Source: Alloscardovia venturai
GTDB lineage: Bacteria > Actinomycetota > Actinomycetes > Actinomycetales > Bifidobacteriaceae
Reading direction: 5' to 3'
Assembly (NCBI RefSeq): GCF_042676605.1
Contig: NZ_JBHTHQ010000012.1
Location: 153,363 to 217,362, forward strand
DNA length: 64,000 nt
Position numbers and translations under genes: made by a program. Position 1 is the first letter of the stretch. Each line of letters starts with the position of its first letter. The notes beneath the pieces are model-generated. The model searched no databases. It was given only the letters and a program-made list of their open reading frames with translations, and was not told the DNA's origin. Shown in pieces: positions 16,647 through 25,262 of the stretch.

Positions 16647-18050
16647 TTAGAGCACCCCGTTAAATACTTCTGTGGAGGCTGGATGTGTCCAAATCCCGTC
16701 ACGGAGCATAGATGCTGGAGCGTGCAGGCGCATTGCAAGAGCCACAGTGTTGATAAGTTCCTGAGAATCCACACAGTACAACACCGCACCAAGGATTTCG
16801 TCAGTGTCTGCATCAAGAATGAACTTTGCCATGCCTTCAGGACTGCCTATAATCTTTGGACGCGGCATGACAGCAATATCAGCTATATCTGCTTTCTTCA
16901 CCACAATATTGCGACCAGCTGCGCGCGCCTCATCTTCGGTCATACCGACACTTGACAACGGAGGACGGACGAAAGAAGCTGTCGGCACAGCCACGCGGTC
17001 AGAGCGCACACGTGTGCCATTGCCAATGATGTCATCCAGTACGATGCGATGATCGTCAAATGAAATGTAGGTAAACTGTGGCCCGCCATTGACATCACCT
17101 ACGGCATACACGCCTTCAACGTTGGTGCGTAAATGATCGTCAACGACGATACTGCCACGACTATCCACTTCTATTCCTGCGGCATCAAGATTGAGGTTGG
17201 CAGTGGCAGCTGTGCGACCCGTTGCGAGAAGCACTGCGTCACTGGTAAATGCATCTGCAGATGTATACACAGTCAGCTGACCGTTGTCGGCTTGAGAAAT
17301 TTTCTCTACTCGTGCACGAGAAATAATCTCAATACCTTGAGCGGTCATGGTGTCATACAATTTATCGGCAACGTCACGGTCGAGTCGAGAAAGGAACACG
17401 TCAGACGAGTCGAGAATGGTGACATGAGAACCAAAATCATTCATCATCGTAGCAAACTCGAGACCGATGAAGCCTCCTCCGATGATGGTAAGAGACTGAG
17501 GAAATGGTTGCGCGTGCTGGATACTTGTCGATGTGTAAACGTGAGGAAGGTCAGTGCCAGGAATATCTGGGATTCGAGTCACTGCGCCGGTGTTGATGAT
17601 AATGATAGGCGCACTGACTGTTATAGACTCGGCTGCAGATTCATCTATAGAATCGTGAGTAGAGCGAGAAGAATCGTCAGCGTTAGACGGTTCAATGACA
17701 ACGCTGTGAGGACCGCTAAAGCGTGCTTTACCGTCGATGAGAAGGACTTTACCCTCAAGCATAGAGTGATTTTTCGCTCGCATTTTCTCGATTAATGCAT
17801 TACGATGAGCCACGGATTTTTCGAAATAATCGGCATCTGTGCTGCTTGAATCAACGTGACGAGAAGCACTAGTAATGAGTGCTTTCGTCGGTACGCAACC
17901 GATGTTGATGCATGTGCCGCCATACATAGTGGCATATTGTTCCACGAGGCCGACTTTACGAGTGGCGCTGAGCTTTGCGGCAAGAGTCTTTCCGGCTTTG
18001 CCCCATCCGATGACGAGGACATCAAGGGCGATATGAGTAGTCATATGCAT
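16647..18050 (-). CDS. class I pyridine nucleotide-disulfide oxidoreductase
   Basis: This 467-residue FAD enzyme is of the glutathione reductase/mercuric reductase fold. It has a FAD-binding start (LVIGWGKAGKTLAAKL), the redox-active disulfide in GGTCINIGCVPTK and the NAD(P)H site SLTIIGGGFIGLEFATMM. The second FAD motif is GVYAVGDVNGGPQFTYIS, and the C-terminal dimer domain ends with WTHPASTEVFN, carrying the catalytic His. It resembles RclA-like or MerA-like reductases without the N-terminal heavy-metal domain; the substrate cannot be read from sequence. A serine/aspartate-rich insertion at ~residues 125-140 is unusual. Confidence 0.88.
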   Translation of the reverse strand: MHMTTHIALDVLVIGWGKAGKTLAAKLSATRKVGLVEQYATMYGGTCINIGCVPTKALITSASRHVDSSSTDADYFEKSVAHRNALIEKMRAKNHSMLEGKVLLIDGKARFSGPHSVVIEPSNADDSSRSTHDSIDESAAESITVSAPIIIINTGAVTRIPDIPGTDLPHVYTSTSIQHAQPFPQSLTIIGGGFIGLEFATMMNDFGSHVTILDSSDVFLSRLDRDVADKLYDTMTAQGIEIISRARVEKISQADNGQLTVYTSADAFTSDAVLLATGRTAATANLNLDAAGIEVDSRGSIVVDDHLRTNVEGVYAVGDVNGGPQFTYISFDDHRIVLDDIIGNGTRVRSDRVAVPTASFVRPPLSSVGMTEDEARAAGRNIVVKKADIADIAVMPRPKIIGSPEGMAKFILDADTDEILGAVLYCVDSQELINTVALAMRLHAPASMLRDGIWTHPASTEVFNGVL

Positions 18051-18202
18051 AATCGTACAGAAACTGCGAGTGTGTGAAGAGCATTATGCTTATGACAAAC
18101 ATCGTCGAAATTTATGCCTGAGATTTGCGCTATTTATAGGTGAAACGAGATAGTAGCACGGAGGGCGACAGCCCCCTTTACGAAACCAAGCAAAGAAAAA
18201 CC

Positions 18203-18239
18203 AAAGAGCGATGCCTTCCAAAAGAAGGACGTCGCTCTT
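18203..18239 (-). terminator. terminator of the DUF3073 gene
   Basis: On the minus strand, AAGAGCGA... pairs with ...TCGCTCTT and an inner CCTTC/GAAGG stem, followed by GGTTTTTC. It lies about 50 bases after the stop codon of the DUF3073 gene. Confidence 0.7.
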
Positions 18240-18285
18240 CAAGCTCCCAGGCTACTTGATGCAGCTAAATGTGTGGCTAGAGTTG

Positions 18286-18645
18286 CTAGTCTTGCGTCTT
18301 AGGTGCTTTAGGATGTGGCTTTATACCAGGAATTGGCATTTTAGGGAACGGCTTGTGCACTGGAGCCTTTGTGGCAGGCTTTTGCTCTTCAGCACGTTTC
18401 GCTGCCTCTGCAGCCCATGCGGCGTAGTCGTCCAAGTCCTGCGGAGTTGACTCTTGCGCCACAGTATCTACTGCTATGTCGCTGTCTGCGATATTCTCGT
18501 CCACCTCAACTGTTTCAGTCATTACTTCTTCGTCATCATGATGACGAAGTTCTTTTTCGAGTTCGTCGTAATCTGTATCAGTTGTCAGATATTTGAGCTT
18601 ACGGGCAATCTTTGTCTGTTTTGCCTTCTGGCGTCCGCGGCCCAT
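18286..18645 (-). CDS. DUF3073 family protein
   Basis: This 119-residue protein begins MGRGRQKAKQTKIARKLKY, the diagnostic start of the actinobacterial DUF3073 family. The middle is highly acidic (DELEKELRHHDDEEVMTETVEVDEN) and the end is a proline/lysine-rich tail. It is probably a small basic-to-acidic disordered protein; its function is unknown. It is conserved in Bifidobacteriaceae and most actinobacteria and is encoded divergently from trpS. Confidence 0.88.
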   Translation of the reverse strand: MGRGRQKAKQTKIARKLKYLTTDTDYDELEKELRHHDDEEVMTETVEVDENIADSDIAVDTVAQESTPQDLDDYAAWAAEAAKRAEEQKPATKAPVHKPFPKMPIPGIKPHPKAPKTQD

Positions 18646-18845
18646 CTGACCCCCTTAGCATGCTCAATATGCGCATAAAAAGCGCGGTTCATCTAAATCA
18701 TCTCTCATAGGTTACCACTACCCCTTAATGTCGGTTAAAACATTTAGACTAAAAACATCAAAATATGGCTAAGAACTGAATAAAATCGCTATTTTCGGCT
18801 GATTTTATCAGAAAAGTTTTCACACGAATGGCGACTGGAGTGATG

Positions 18846-19949
18846 ATGAGTGACGAGCAGCAGGTAAATCAGCAGATGACAGCAGCGGGCAATGAGATGA
18901 GCGCAAGTTTCCTCGCTGCAAAAGAGCGTTCTGAGAAAACCGCTGCTAAGCTTGCAGTGCATCCAGAGAAGTTCACGATGCTTACGGGTGATCGACCTAC
19001 GGGACGTCTGCATTTAGGCCACTATTTTGGTTCCATCAAGGAACGTGTGCGTCTTCAAAATGAAGGTGTGAATACAAATATCATCATCGCAGACTATCAG
19101 GTCATTACAGATCGCGACACTACTGCAAATATTCAGGATAATGTCTTGAACCTTGTCCTCGACTATATGGCTGCTGGTATAGACCCATCAAAGACTATGA
19201 TTTTCACGCACTCAGCTGTAGCTGCTGAAAATCAGCTTATGCTTCCATTCCTCTCTCTTGTCACTGAGGCTGAGCTTCACCGCAATCCAACGGTAAAGGC
19301 TGAAATGGAAGCTTCCGGTCATGCCTTGACCGGGCTCCTTTTGACATATCCTGTGCATCAAGCGTGTGACATCCTCTTCTGTAAGGCAAACGTTGTGCCA
19401 ATTGGTAAGGATAACCTTCCACACGTGGAAATTACCCGCACTATCGCCCGTCGCTTCAATGAACGCTATGCGAAGAAGAATCCTGTGTTCCCTCAGCCAG
19501 CAGCAATCTTGTCTGAAGCTCCTGAAATTCCTGGTCTTGACGGTCGTAAGATGAGCAAATCCTACGGCAACTCCATCATGCTTGGGGCAACTGCTGAGGA
19601 GACTGCAAAACTTATTAAGAAGAGTCCGACCGATTCTGAACGTACCATTACTTTTGATCCTGTAAATCGTCCACAAGTATCTGCATTGCTTACTACGGCA
19701 GGTCTCACCTCTGGTCGTGAGCCACAAGACATTGCGGCAGAAATCGGTGCGGCGGGGGCAGGAGCCCTGAAAGCATACGTTATTGAATCTGTAAATAGCT
19801 TCTTGGCAGAGCATCGTGAACGCCGTGCAGAACTCGCAAAAGATATGGACTATGTGCGTGATGTACTCCATGACGGGAATAAGCGTGCAAATGAGATTGC
19901 AAACCAAACCCTTGATGAAGTGCGTGAGGCTATGGGTATGGTGTATTAG
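18846..19949 (+). CDS. trpS: tryptophanyl-tRNA synthetase
   Basis: This ~367-residue class I synthetase charges tRNA-Trp. The HIGH-type motif is in TGDRPTGRLHLGHYFGS and the KMSKS motif in DGRKMSKSYGNSI. Central tryptophan-site elements (DYQVITDR, TYPVHQACDILFC, VPIGKDNLPHVE) are present. GGAG at 18837-18840 lies five bases before the ATG at 18846; upstream ATGs at 18828 and 18843 are in frame but less well placed. The accessory lipase operon starts only 65 bases downstream, so that island borders a housekeeping gene. Confidence 0.96.
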   Translation: MSDEQQVNQQMTAAGNEMSASFLAAKERSEKTAAKLAVHPEKFTMLTGDRPTGRLHLGHYFGSIKERVRLQNEGVNTNIIIADYQVITDRDTTANIQDNVLNLVLDYMAAGIDPSKTMIFTHSAVAAENQLMLPFLSLVTEAELHRNPTVKAEMEASGHALTGLLLTYPVHQACDILFCKANVVPIGKDNLPHVEITRTIARRFNERYAKKNPVFPQPAAILSEAPEIPGLDGRKMSKSYGNSIMLGATAEETAKLIKKSPTDSERTITFDPVNRPQVSALLTTAGLTSGREPQDIAAEIGAAGAGALKAYVIESVNSFLAEHRERRAELAKDMDYVRDVLHDGNKRANEIANQTLDEVREAMGMVY

Positions 19950-20013
19950 GCGAGTGTGTTTTGCTGTACTTGTGTAGTGCGTTGTGGTGATGGAGTAAGG
20001 GGAAGCGGAGTTT

Positions 20014-20448
20014 ATGGAAAGTGTGCAAGGGGAAAAGCGAATCCGTAGAAGGTATATTCGTGTAGTTTTAGTCTGTGTAGCAGTTATTTCTCTTGTCGTG
20101 TTTACTCTACACTCATGCGGTATCGTGAGTTTCGGCTCCCCAGTTCCAGAGTCGGCTCAACGCATTATGGCAATGAATATAGTTAGAGGCTACAAGGTAA
20201 ATTCAATCGAATTTACTGAAAGTAGTTGCGTTGGACCTGAAATGTATACAATTAACTTCAAGTTAAATGATAATGATAAGTATAGGGGCGTTTTGAGCTA
20301 TTCTAAAGCAATGACTCTTAACCCCAAAGAATCAGCTGCACTTGGACCTATTGAGGATTTTGCATCTCTTAAACGAGTAGTCCCATTAACTGGAAAAATA
20401 GATATGAGTCACGTAAAGGTAAAATACTTATGGAGTATGGAACAATGA
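20014..20448 (+). CDS. membrane-anchored/lipoprotein, TilA-like candidate immunity protein
   Basis: This 144-residue protein has a basic start (EKRIRRRYIR), one hydrophobic segment (residues 17-32) and a Cys at 35 in TLHSCG, an acceptable lipobox. The remaining ~110 residues are predicted alpha plus beta and lie outside the membrane. Its stop TGA overlaps the ATG of the lipase gene (ATGA). In Staphylococcus aureus the type VII secreted lipase TslA is neutralised by the surface lipoprotein TilA. Position, size and topology here suggest the same role, but sequence similarity has not been tested. Ribosome-like GGGGAAG/CGGAG lies upstream. Base composition is more AT-rich than the flanks. Confidence 0.6.
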   Translation: MESVQGEKRIRRRYIRVVLVCVAVISLVVFTLHSCGIVSFGSPVPESAQRIMAMNIVRGYKVNSIEFTESSCVGPEMYTINFKLNDNDKYRGVLSYSKAMTLNPKESAALGPIEDFASLKRVVPLTGKIDMSHVKVKYLWSMEQ

Positions 20449-21740
20449 GTTTTACTCCACAACAACTGAATGCATTAGCTGGTGATGTTTATAGTCTTAA
20501 GGATGGCAGATACGCAAGTTTAACGAAAAGCTATCCTCTTAATGACAAGAATCAGCGTTTGGGATATTTTCATACACTTGACTATTGCAGTAACTCATCT
20601 AATGGTTTTCAGGCTATGGCTGTGGCTCCTTTAGGAGAAAATCCTCCTAAGCATGTTGCTGTTGTCTATGCAGGAACGTATCCGCTTGACATGGCAGATA
20701 TTCATACAGATATGCAGCTTATTATTTCAGGTGATTCAAGTGAGTTAAAGCGTTTTTGCTATGACTCAGCAAACCCTAAAACGGGTGTAGCTACTACGGG
20801 GAATCCGGCTCCAGAGATAGGTATAGAGGAGTATCCGAATCAGCTAGACCAAGCACGTACTTTTGCTCAGAAAATTCTTAAGAAGTACCCGCATGCTAGT
20901 TATCAGTTCACGGGGCATTCCTTAGGTGGGTTTTTAGCTATTAACGTTGGTGCGGAGAATCATAAGCCTTCTGTTGGTTGGAATGCTCCCGCTCCGGGTC
21001 GTGTTATGAGTGAGAGTATTAAACGGTGGATTAAATCGCATTCAAAGGATTATCAAAATTATCGAACGAATAACGACATAATTGGTAATTTTGATGCCTT
21101 TAATTCTTCGTATGATTTAGGTATTACTCACTGGAGCGGTAACGCTCGAAAATCACCTTCGTTTCTTAAAAATCATGGTCTTGACCAATATGATTTTGAT
21201 AATGAGGGGTATGTTAGAGAGCTTGGAAGTCTTTATGATAAAGCATTTGCTAACTTGAGTGTATTGCGTTCGTATCTGTCTGATGCTGATAGCCAAAAGC
21301 GTGGTTCACGTGTAGGGAAACTTTCTGACACGGACGGGTTGGTTTTTGATAGCGTTCAATCAGAAGCTGTAGCGACGAATCTGTGTCATATTAGCGAGTC
21401 TTCCAGTGAAGAAATTAATACGCTAACTCAGAAGCTTTCTCGCGATCTTGAAGAGCTGTATAGAAATGCATATCGGTATCCGCCTCGGTTTTTGAAGAGT
21501 CTTTCGAGTGACGAAATCTATGATTTGTTAGCCGCTGTCGGCGTGACACACCATTCTATGGTGGACATAGTAGGGACAGAGGCTGCGGAAAATTTGCGTA
21601 CTGTTCGAGACGTTAATAGTGCAATGGAGAAATTGCATCATGATGTGAAAGTGGCTGCGGAAAAATTATTGCAAAAAGATGTCGAACTTGCTCGGTTGCT
21701 TACACCCGCAATGGCACTTACTAGTAATGATACAAAATGA
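20445..21740 (+). CDS. lipase with C-terminal helical domain, TslA-like candidate type VII effector
   Basis: This 431-residue protein lacks a signal peptide. Residues ~1-255 form a class 3-type alpha/beta hydrolase. The nucleophile is Ser159 in FTGHSLGGFLA, the probable Asp is 211 in TNNDIIGNF and the probable His is 244 in LKNHGLDQY. Residues ~260-431 are almost entirely helical and would be the targeting domain, the reverse order (toxin first, secretion domain last) known for S. aureus TslA. I chose the ATG at 20445, with GGAG nine bases upstream and its ATGA overlap with the preceding stop. Two small helical proteins follow. The type VII role is inferred from this arrangement; an intracellular lipase is the alternative. 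Confidence 0.65.
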   Translation: MSFTPQQLNALAGDVYSLKDGRYASLTKSYPLNDKNQRLGYFHTLDYCSNSSNGFQAMAVAPLGENPPKHVAVVYAGTYPLDMADIHTDMQLIISGDSSELKRFCYDSANPKTGVATTGNPAPEIGIEEYPNQLDQARTFAQKILKKYPHASYQFTGHSLGGFLAINVGAENHKPSVGWNAPAPGRVMSESIKRWIKSHSKDYQNYRTNNDIIGNFDAFNSSYDLGITHWSGNARKSPSFLKNHGLDQYDFDNEGYVRELGSLYDKAFANLSVLRSYLSDADSQKRGSRVGKLSDTDGLVFDSVQSEAVATNLCHISESSSEEINTLTQKLSRDLEELYRNAYRYPPRFLKSLSSDEIYDLLAAVGVTHHSMVDIVGTEAAENLRTVRDVNSAMEKLHHDVKVAAEKLLQKDVELARLLTPAMALTSNDTK

Positions 21741-21768
21741 CAAAATTGGCGGTTAAAAGGAATGAAAT

Positions 21769-22026
21769 ATGAGTGAAATTACTGTACGACGCAGACAGAT
21801 TGAAAATCAGTTGGATCTTCTTTGTGATGATTTTCATCGTGCGAACCGTGGCTTAGATGATTTCAGTGAAGAAGCTCGTTCTTATCTTCGCAATTTGGAT
21901 CCTAGGATTGAAATACCATACTTTTCTTTGTTTGCGGAAATTGAATCTGTACGAGATGAAATGACTTCTTACTTCAAACAAGCACAGTATCGTTTGCAGG
22001 ACGAAATTGATGAGCTAGATGATTAG
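21769..22026 (+). CDS. small helical protein, TlaA-like candidate secretion partner
   Basis: This 85-residue, acidic, cysteine-poor protein is predicted as two helices joined by a short loop around LDPRIEIPYF, with no signal peptide and no WXG motif. Size and hairpin topology match the small Lap/Tla partners that bind the targeting domains of type VII effectors. AAAAGGA precedes the ATG. It starts 28 bases after the lipase gene and is followed 18 bases on by a second small helical gene. The function is inferred from context only. Confidence 0.6.
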   Translation: MSEITVRRRQIENQLDLLCDDFHRANRGLDDFSEEARSYLRNLDPRIEIPYFSLFAEIESVRDEMTSYFKQAQYRLQDEIDELDD

Positions 22027-22044
22027 CTCGCGTGGAAGGTGAGT

Positions 22045-22371
22045 ATGACGAATAAGAGAGAAAATGCGTATACAGGAGATTATACGTCTCAAAATCATTT
22101 TGATGATTACAGTTTGGCAAAGCAGAGCGAACGTCAAGCTGCTCTGGGCTTTGTGAATAATCACTACGCACAGATTCTTATCCAACAGCGGGATCTTCTT
22201 ATCGCCGATTACAGGGCTGCTGTTGTTTCAGCCTTGCGTGCTGAGAGAGAAAGACTTCAAGCAGTTTCAAATCTTTTTGATGAAACGTGGAAAGGTGAAG
22301 CTGAAAAATCTGTGAAGAAAAAGGTCAAGGAGCAAGTTGCTACTCTCGATAAGGCTATTTCGAGATTATAA
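22045..22371 (+). CDS. small helical WXG100-like protein, TlaB-like candidate partner
   Basis: This 108-residue protein has two long helices (residues ~22-75 and ~82-105). The turn region carries WKGEAEKSV (Trp82, Gly84), the W-x-G turn typical of the WXG100/ESAT-6 superfamily exported by type VII systems. I used the ATG at 22045 with GGAAGG five bases before it; a GTG two codons upstream overlaps that ribosome site. With the preceding 85-residue protein it would form the pair of partners expected for a TslA-like lipase. No EssC, EsxA or other machinery gene is in the window. Confidence 0.65.
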   Translation: MTNKRENAYTGDYTSQNHFDDYSLAKQSERQAALGFVNNHYAQILIQQRDLLIADYRAAVVSALRAERERLQAVSNLFDETWKGEAEKSVKKKVKEQVATLDKAISRL

Positions 22372-22410
22372 TGTGTTGTCAACGTACATCTTCAAAGGTG
22401 AAGGAGAAAA

Positions 22411-22428
22411 ATGAAGAATTTTATGAGG
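22411..22428 (+). pseudogene. start of a fifth operon gene, cut by the IS element
   Basis: A strong ribosome site (GTGAAGGAG) seven bases before ATG at 22411 opens a frame MKNFMR. It runs straight into the left end of the insertion sequence at 22429 and stops four codons into it. This looks like the first six codons of a gene continuing the lipase operon. No clear continuation is visible beyond the right end, so the rest is probably deleted or very short. Confidence 0.55.
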
Positions 22429-23954
22429 CTTCGGGCATGATTGTGGGTAACAGTCCTCTGCCAAACTACTAAAACTGAATATTGTAAAAGTCATTCCGGC
22501 TCCTGTAAAGTATCAGCGACCAAACATCAACGATAAAGGAGAAAACCGGAGTGGCTTCTGCTGATACTTTATTGAAGAAGATGTTTAATGTCAATGGCAT
22601 GGTTGCTGAATCCCACCGATTCTACGATGACGCCAATGGTGTAAAACACCTCCGGGTGCTGCCCGCCCCAACGCGTGGCACCTGAATGACTGCCCCTTCT
22701 GCCACCGCAGACTGCCCGGTTACGATACTGCAGCCAAGCACCCCAAGGTCTGGCGAGCAGTGGACTTCGGCGGCATCCTGGTGGAGATCGAGTACAGCAC
22801 CCATCGGGTGAGATGCCCGGAACACGGTATCGTAACTGCTGATGTACCCTGGGCGTATCCCGGCAGCAGTTTCACCAAGGACTTCGATCTGGCCGTTGCT
22901 TGGCTGGCGAAGTATCTCCCCAGGAGCGCGGTATCCAACTACATGCGCATCGACTGGGAGACTGTCGGTAACTGTATTTCACGCAGCCTGCACGATCTTG
23001 AACCGGAACGTTCCCGCAGGCTTAACGGGCTTGTCAACATCGGCATTGATGAGACCAGCTACCGCAAGGGTCATAAGTACATCACGCTCATCGTGAATCA
23101 CGACACCAACGAGGTCGTATGGGTCGCACATGGTCATGGTAAGAGCGTTCTGGAACAGTTCTACAAGGGGCTAACACCGGAACAGCTCAGCAGTATCAAG
23201 GTAGTCACCGGTGATGGAGCTAGGTGGATCACTGACTGTGTCAATGAATTCACTCCTGACTGTGAACGCTGCGTAGATCCCTTCCACGTCGTCGAGTGGG
23301 CAATGGATGCACTCGATGAAGTCCGCAAAGAGCGCTGGCATAAAGCCTACGAGGAAGCCAGCAAACTCGCTAAGGAGAATCCGCAGAAGCGTGGCCGTCC
23401 GAAGTCTGCTGACAGAGTCGCTGCTGCTATTAAGGCTGCCTGTGACAAAGCATCAGAGATCAAGGACTCTACGTATTCCCTGGGCAAGGCGCCTGAGCAT
23501 CTAACCAATCGACAGCAGGTTCGCCTGGATCTGATTCAGGCGAAGGATCTGCAGCTGTTGCGTGCCTATAGTCTGAAGGAATCCCTGCGTCTTCTGTTAA
23601 AGATTCAGGACGTTAATCAGGCTGAGAAGGAGCTGAAGCACTGGCTCTTCTGGACCAGTCACAGCAGGATACCAGCGTTCAAAGAGTTATACAAGAAGAT
23701 CAAGCGGCATAAGGAACATATCCTTAACACGATCCGTTTTGGACTCAGCAATGCCAGGATTGAAGCAACCAACAATAAGATCAAGCTGATCATCCGTAAG
23801 GCTTATGGCTTCCGGAACATACAGAACATGATGGATATGGTCTATCTGGTATGTTCCAACGTGCGGATACCACTTCCCAACAGAAACCTACCATCCGCAG
23901 AGTAGCTTGTTCCCAGCATTTACAGGCATTTCTGACCCACAATCATGCCCGAAG
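22429..23954. mobile_element. ISL3-family insertion sequence
   Basis: The ~1.5-kb element is bounded by perfect 20-bp inverted repeats, left CTTCGGGCATGATTGTGGGT and right ACCCACAATCATGCCCGAAG. It carries one transposase reading frame, broken near its start. I see no 8-bp target duplication (TTATGAGG on the left, AGTCTTCT on the right), so the insertion may have been accompanied by a deletion, or one flank has changed. The GC content is higher than in the surrounding accessory DNA. Confidence 0.85.
22551..23905 (+). pseudogene. ISL3-type transposase, frameshifted
   Basis: A GTG at 22551 with upstream AAGGAG opens a frame (VASADTLLKKMF...) that ends at a TGA near 22686. The rest, including the zinc-finger-like DCPFCHRRLPG at ~22691 and the whole catalytic part, is in another frame. 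The shift lies between about 22655 and 22672. The downstream part has the DDE transposase features IGIDETSYRKGHKYI, VTGDGARWI, CVDPFHVVEWAMD and a late SNARIEATNNKIKLI with the catalytic Glu. ISL3 enzymes do not normally need frameshifting, so the copy is probably inactive unless complemented in trans. Confidence 0.85.
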
Positions 23955-24132
23955 AGTCTTCTTTAAGCTGCTTTTCTGAATTTATACACTTGTGTCAGTT
24001 ATAGTGAACAAAGTTCTGATGTTGATTCCAGCTACTTACCGATATTCACGCCGACGGTGAGTGGATATTTCTTTCAAGCTTTTTGCTGAACCAAATCTTG
24101 CGAAGTGCGCTCATAAGCGGCCAGCCTACCGC

Positions 24133-24550
24133 TCAGATGATCACCCAAGCAGATACGAAGATGTACTCCCAGATATCGTTGTGAGAGAGTGCACCTGTTT
24201 GCTCAAGATAGCCAAAGATCGTAGCTATGATGACAGCAATAGTTATAAAAATTGCCCAGGTAATTTTGCGGAATAAAATGTTTTCATCTTTGCGATGCTG
24301 AATTTGAAGGCTACGTTCCTGGTCAAGCTGTTCAATTTTATTTGCTTTTGGATCTTCAGAAACATCGTCGAAGAGTGAACTTACGGATACTCCGAAACTG
24401 TCTGCCGTGAGACGGAGCGTTTCAAGACTCATAGACTCTCCAGCTTCAAGACGCTGAATAGTCCTTACCGTTAAGCCAGCGAGGTCGGAAAGGGTGCTGC
24501 TGCGTCCAGCCACGGCTTTCGCACAGCTGCTTAATTTTTGTAGTATTCAT
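24133..24550 (-). pseudogene. XRE-family regulator with membrane tail, frameshifted
   Basis: From the ATG at 24550 the frame reads MNTTKIKQLCESRGWTQQ and then shifts by one base. The rest of a classical helix-turn-helix (TLSDLAGLTVRTIQRLEAGE, SLETLRLTADSFGVSVSSLF) is in the next frame. One extra C near 24495 explains this. After the DNA-binding part come a charged linker and one or two membrane helices (WAIFITIAVIIATIFGYL and the C-terminal EYIFVSAWVII). Membrane-tethered XRE proteins often control neighbouring membrane or effector genes. Inactive, unless the extra base is a sequencing error. Confidence 0.7.
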
Positions 24551-24649
24551 GTTCGTCACGGCACGTTTCTCGCTCTTTCTGTGGCCGCGGCAGACACACG
24601 ACATTTCCTGACGGACACATGACGCCTCCTGTGATACCCACCGAAGAGC

Positions 24650-25075
24650 TTAGTCAATAGGCAATGGAAGTAAATGGCTTAGGTCATCGCGCTCGCCGAC
24701 GGCACTGATGTGCCCAGCCTCTTTTTCTTGATGCCAACTTGTGATGCCACATGCCATGCGCAGCCATACATCAGGGTCGAGTTCGATGACATCAGGTGGA
24801 GTGAGATTGTGCGGGTCAGACTTGGGACCTTCTAAAATCTTGACTGCGGCAAATGGAGCTATGCGAACTTCTACGCCAGGACCGGGCGCTCGAAGTTGAA
24901 GCATATAAAGTGAGTATCGCACTGCCATAGCCATATCTCGCCGAGAAAGCCGAGGGGAGATAGCTAGCAGGTCGTCCGCGCTAGCGACATCATTTGCTTG
25001 AACTCGTGCTAACTGCGCCCACTGTCGTAGAGCTGTTTCTCCGGCAAGAATATCGTGTGGTTTGATAACAGGCAT
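24650..25075 (-). CDS. SCP-2/sterol carrier-like domain protein
   Basis: This 141-residue cytosolic protein fits the actinobacterial sterol-carrier-like family. An N-terminal segment (IKPHDILAGETALRQW) precedes a core with VRYSLYMLQLRAPGPGVEVRIAPFAAVKI and a DPDVWLRMACG helix, the usual SCP ending in which the hydrophobic pocket is formed. The open frame continues 27 codons upstream, but the chosen ATG at 25075 fits the family. Its ligand is unknown. It is divergent from the nucleoside hydrolase gene. The family call is moderate. Confidence 0.65.
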   Translation of the reverse strand: MPVIKPHDILAGETALRQWAQLARVQANDVASADDLLAISPRLSRRDMAMAVRYSLYMLQLRAPGPGVEVRIAPFAAVKILEGPKSDPHNLTPPDVIELDPDVWLRMACGITSWHQEKEAGHISAVGERDDLSHLLPLPID

Positions 25076-25262
25076 GGTTTCATTGTACAAGAGCACGTTG
25101 CATATAAAGCTCAACACCTGACTCATTTGACATATTTTGGTAAAGCGTTTTACCATAGTTAAGAATTAATGTTTGAGGCAGTTGGGAGAGAGTCTCCAGG
25201 CGGCTGATAACAACGGCAGAGTCGAAAATTATTTTCGAAATCTTCGAGGAAGAAGAATAATT

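Noticed and set aside
18454..18678. Plus-strand frames opposite the DUF3073 gene
   Set aside because: They lie antisense to a recognised conserved protein and have no start signals.
22429..23954. Target-site duplication of the insertion sequence
   Set aside because: The 8 bases on the left (TTATGAGG) and right (AGTCTTCT) do not match, so none was annotated.
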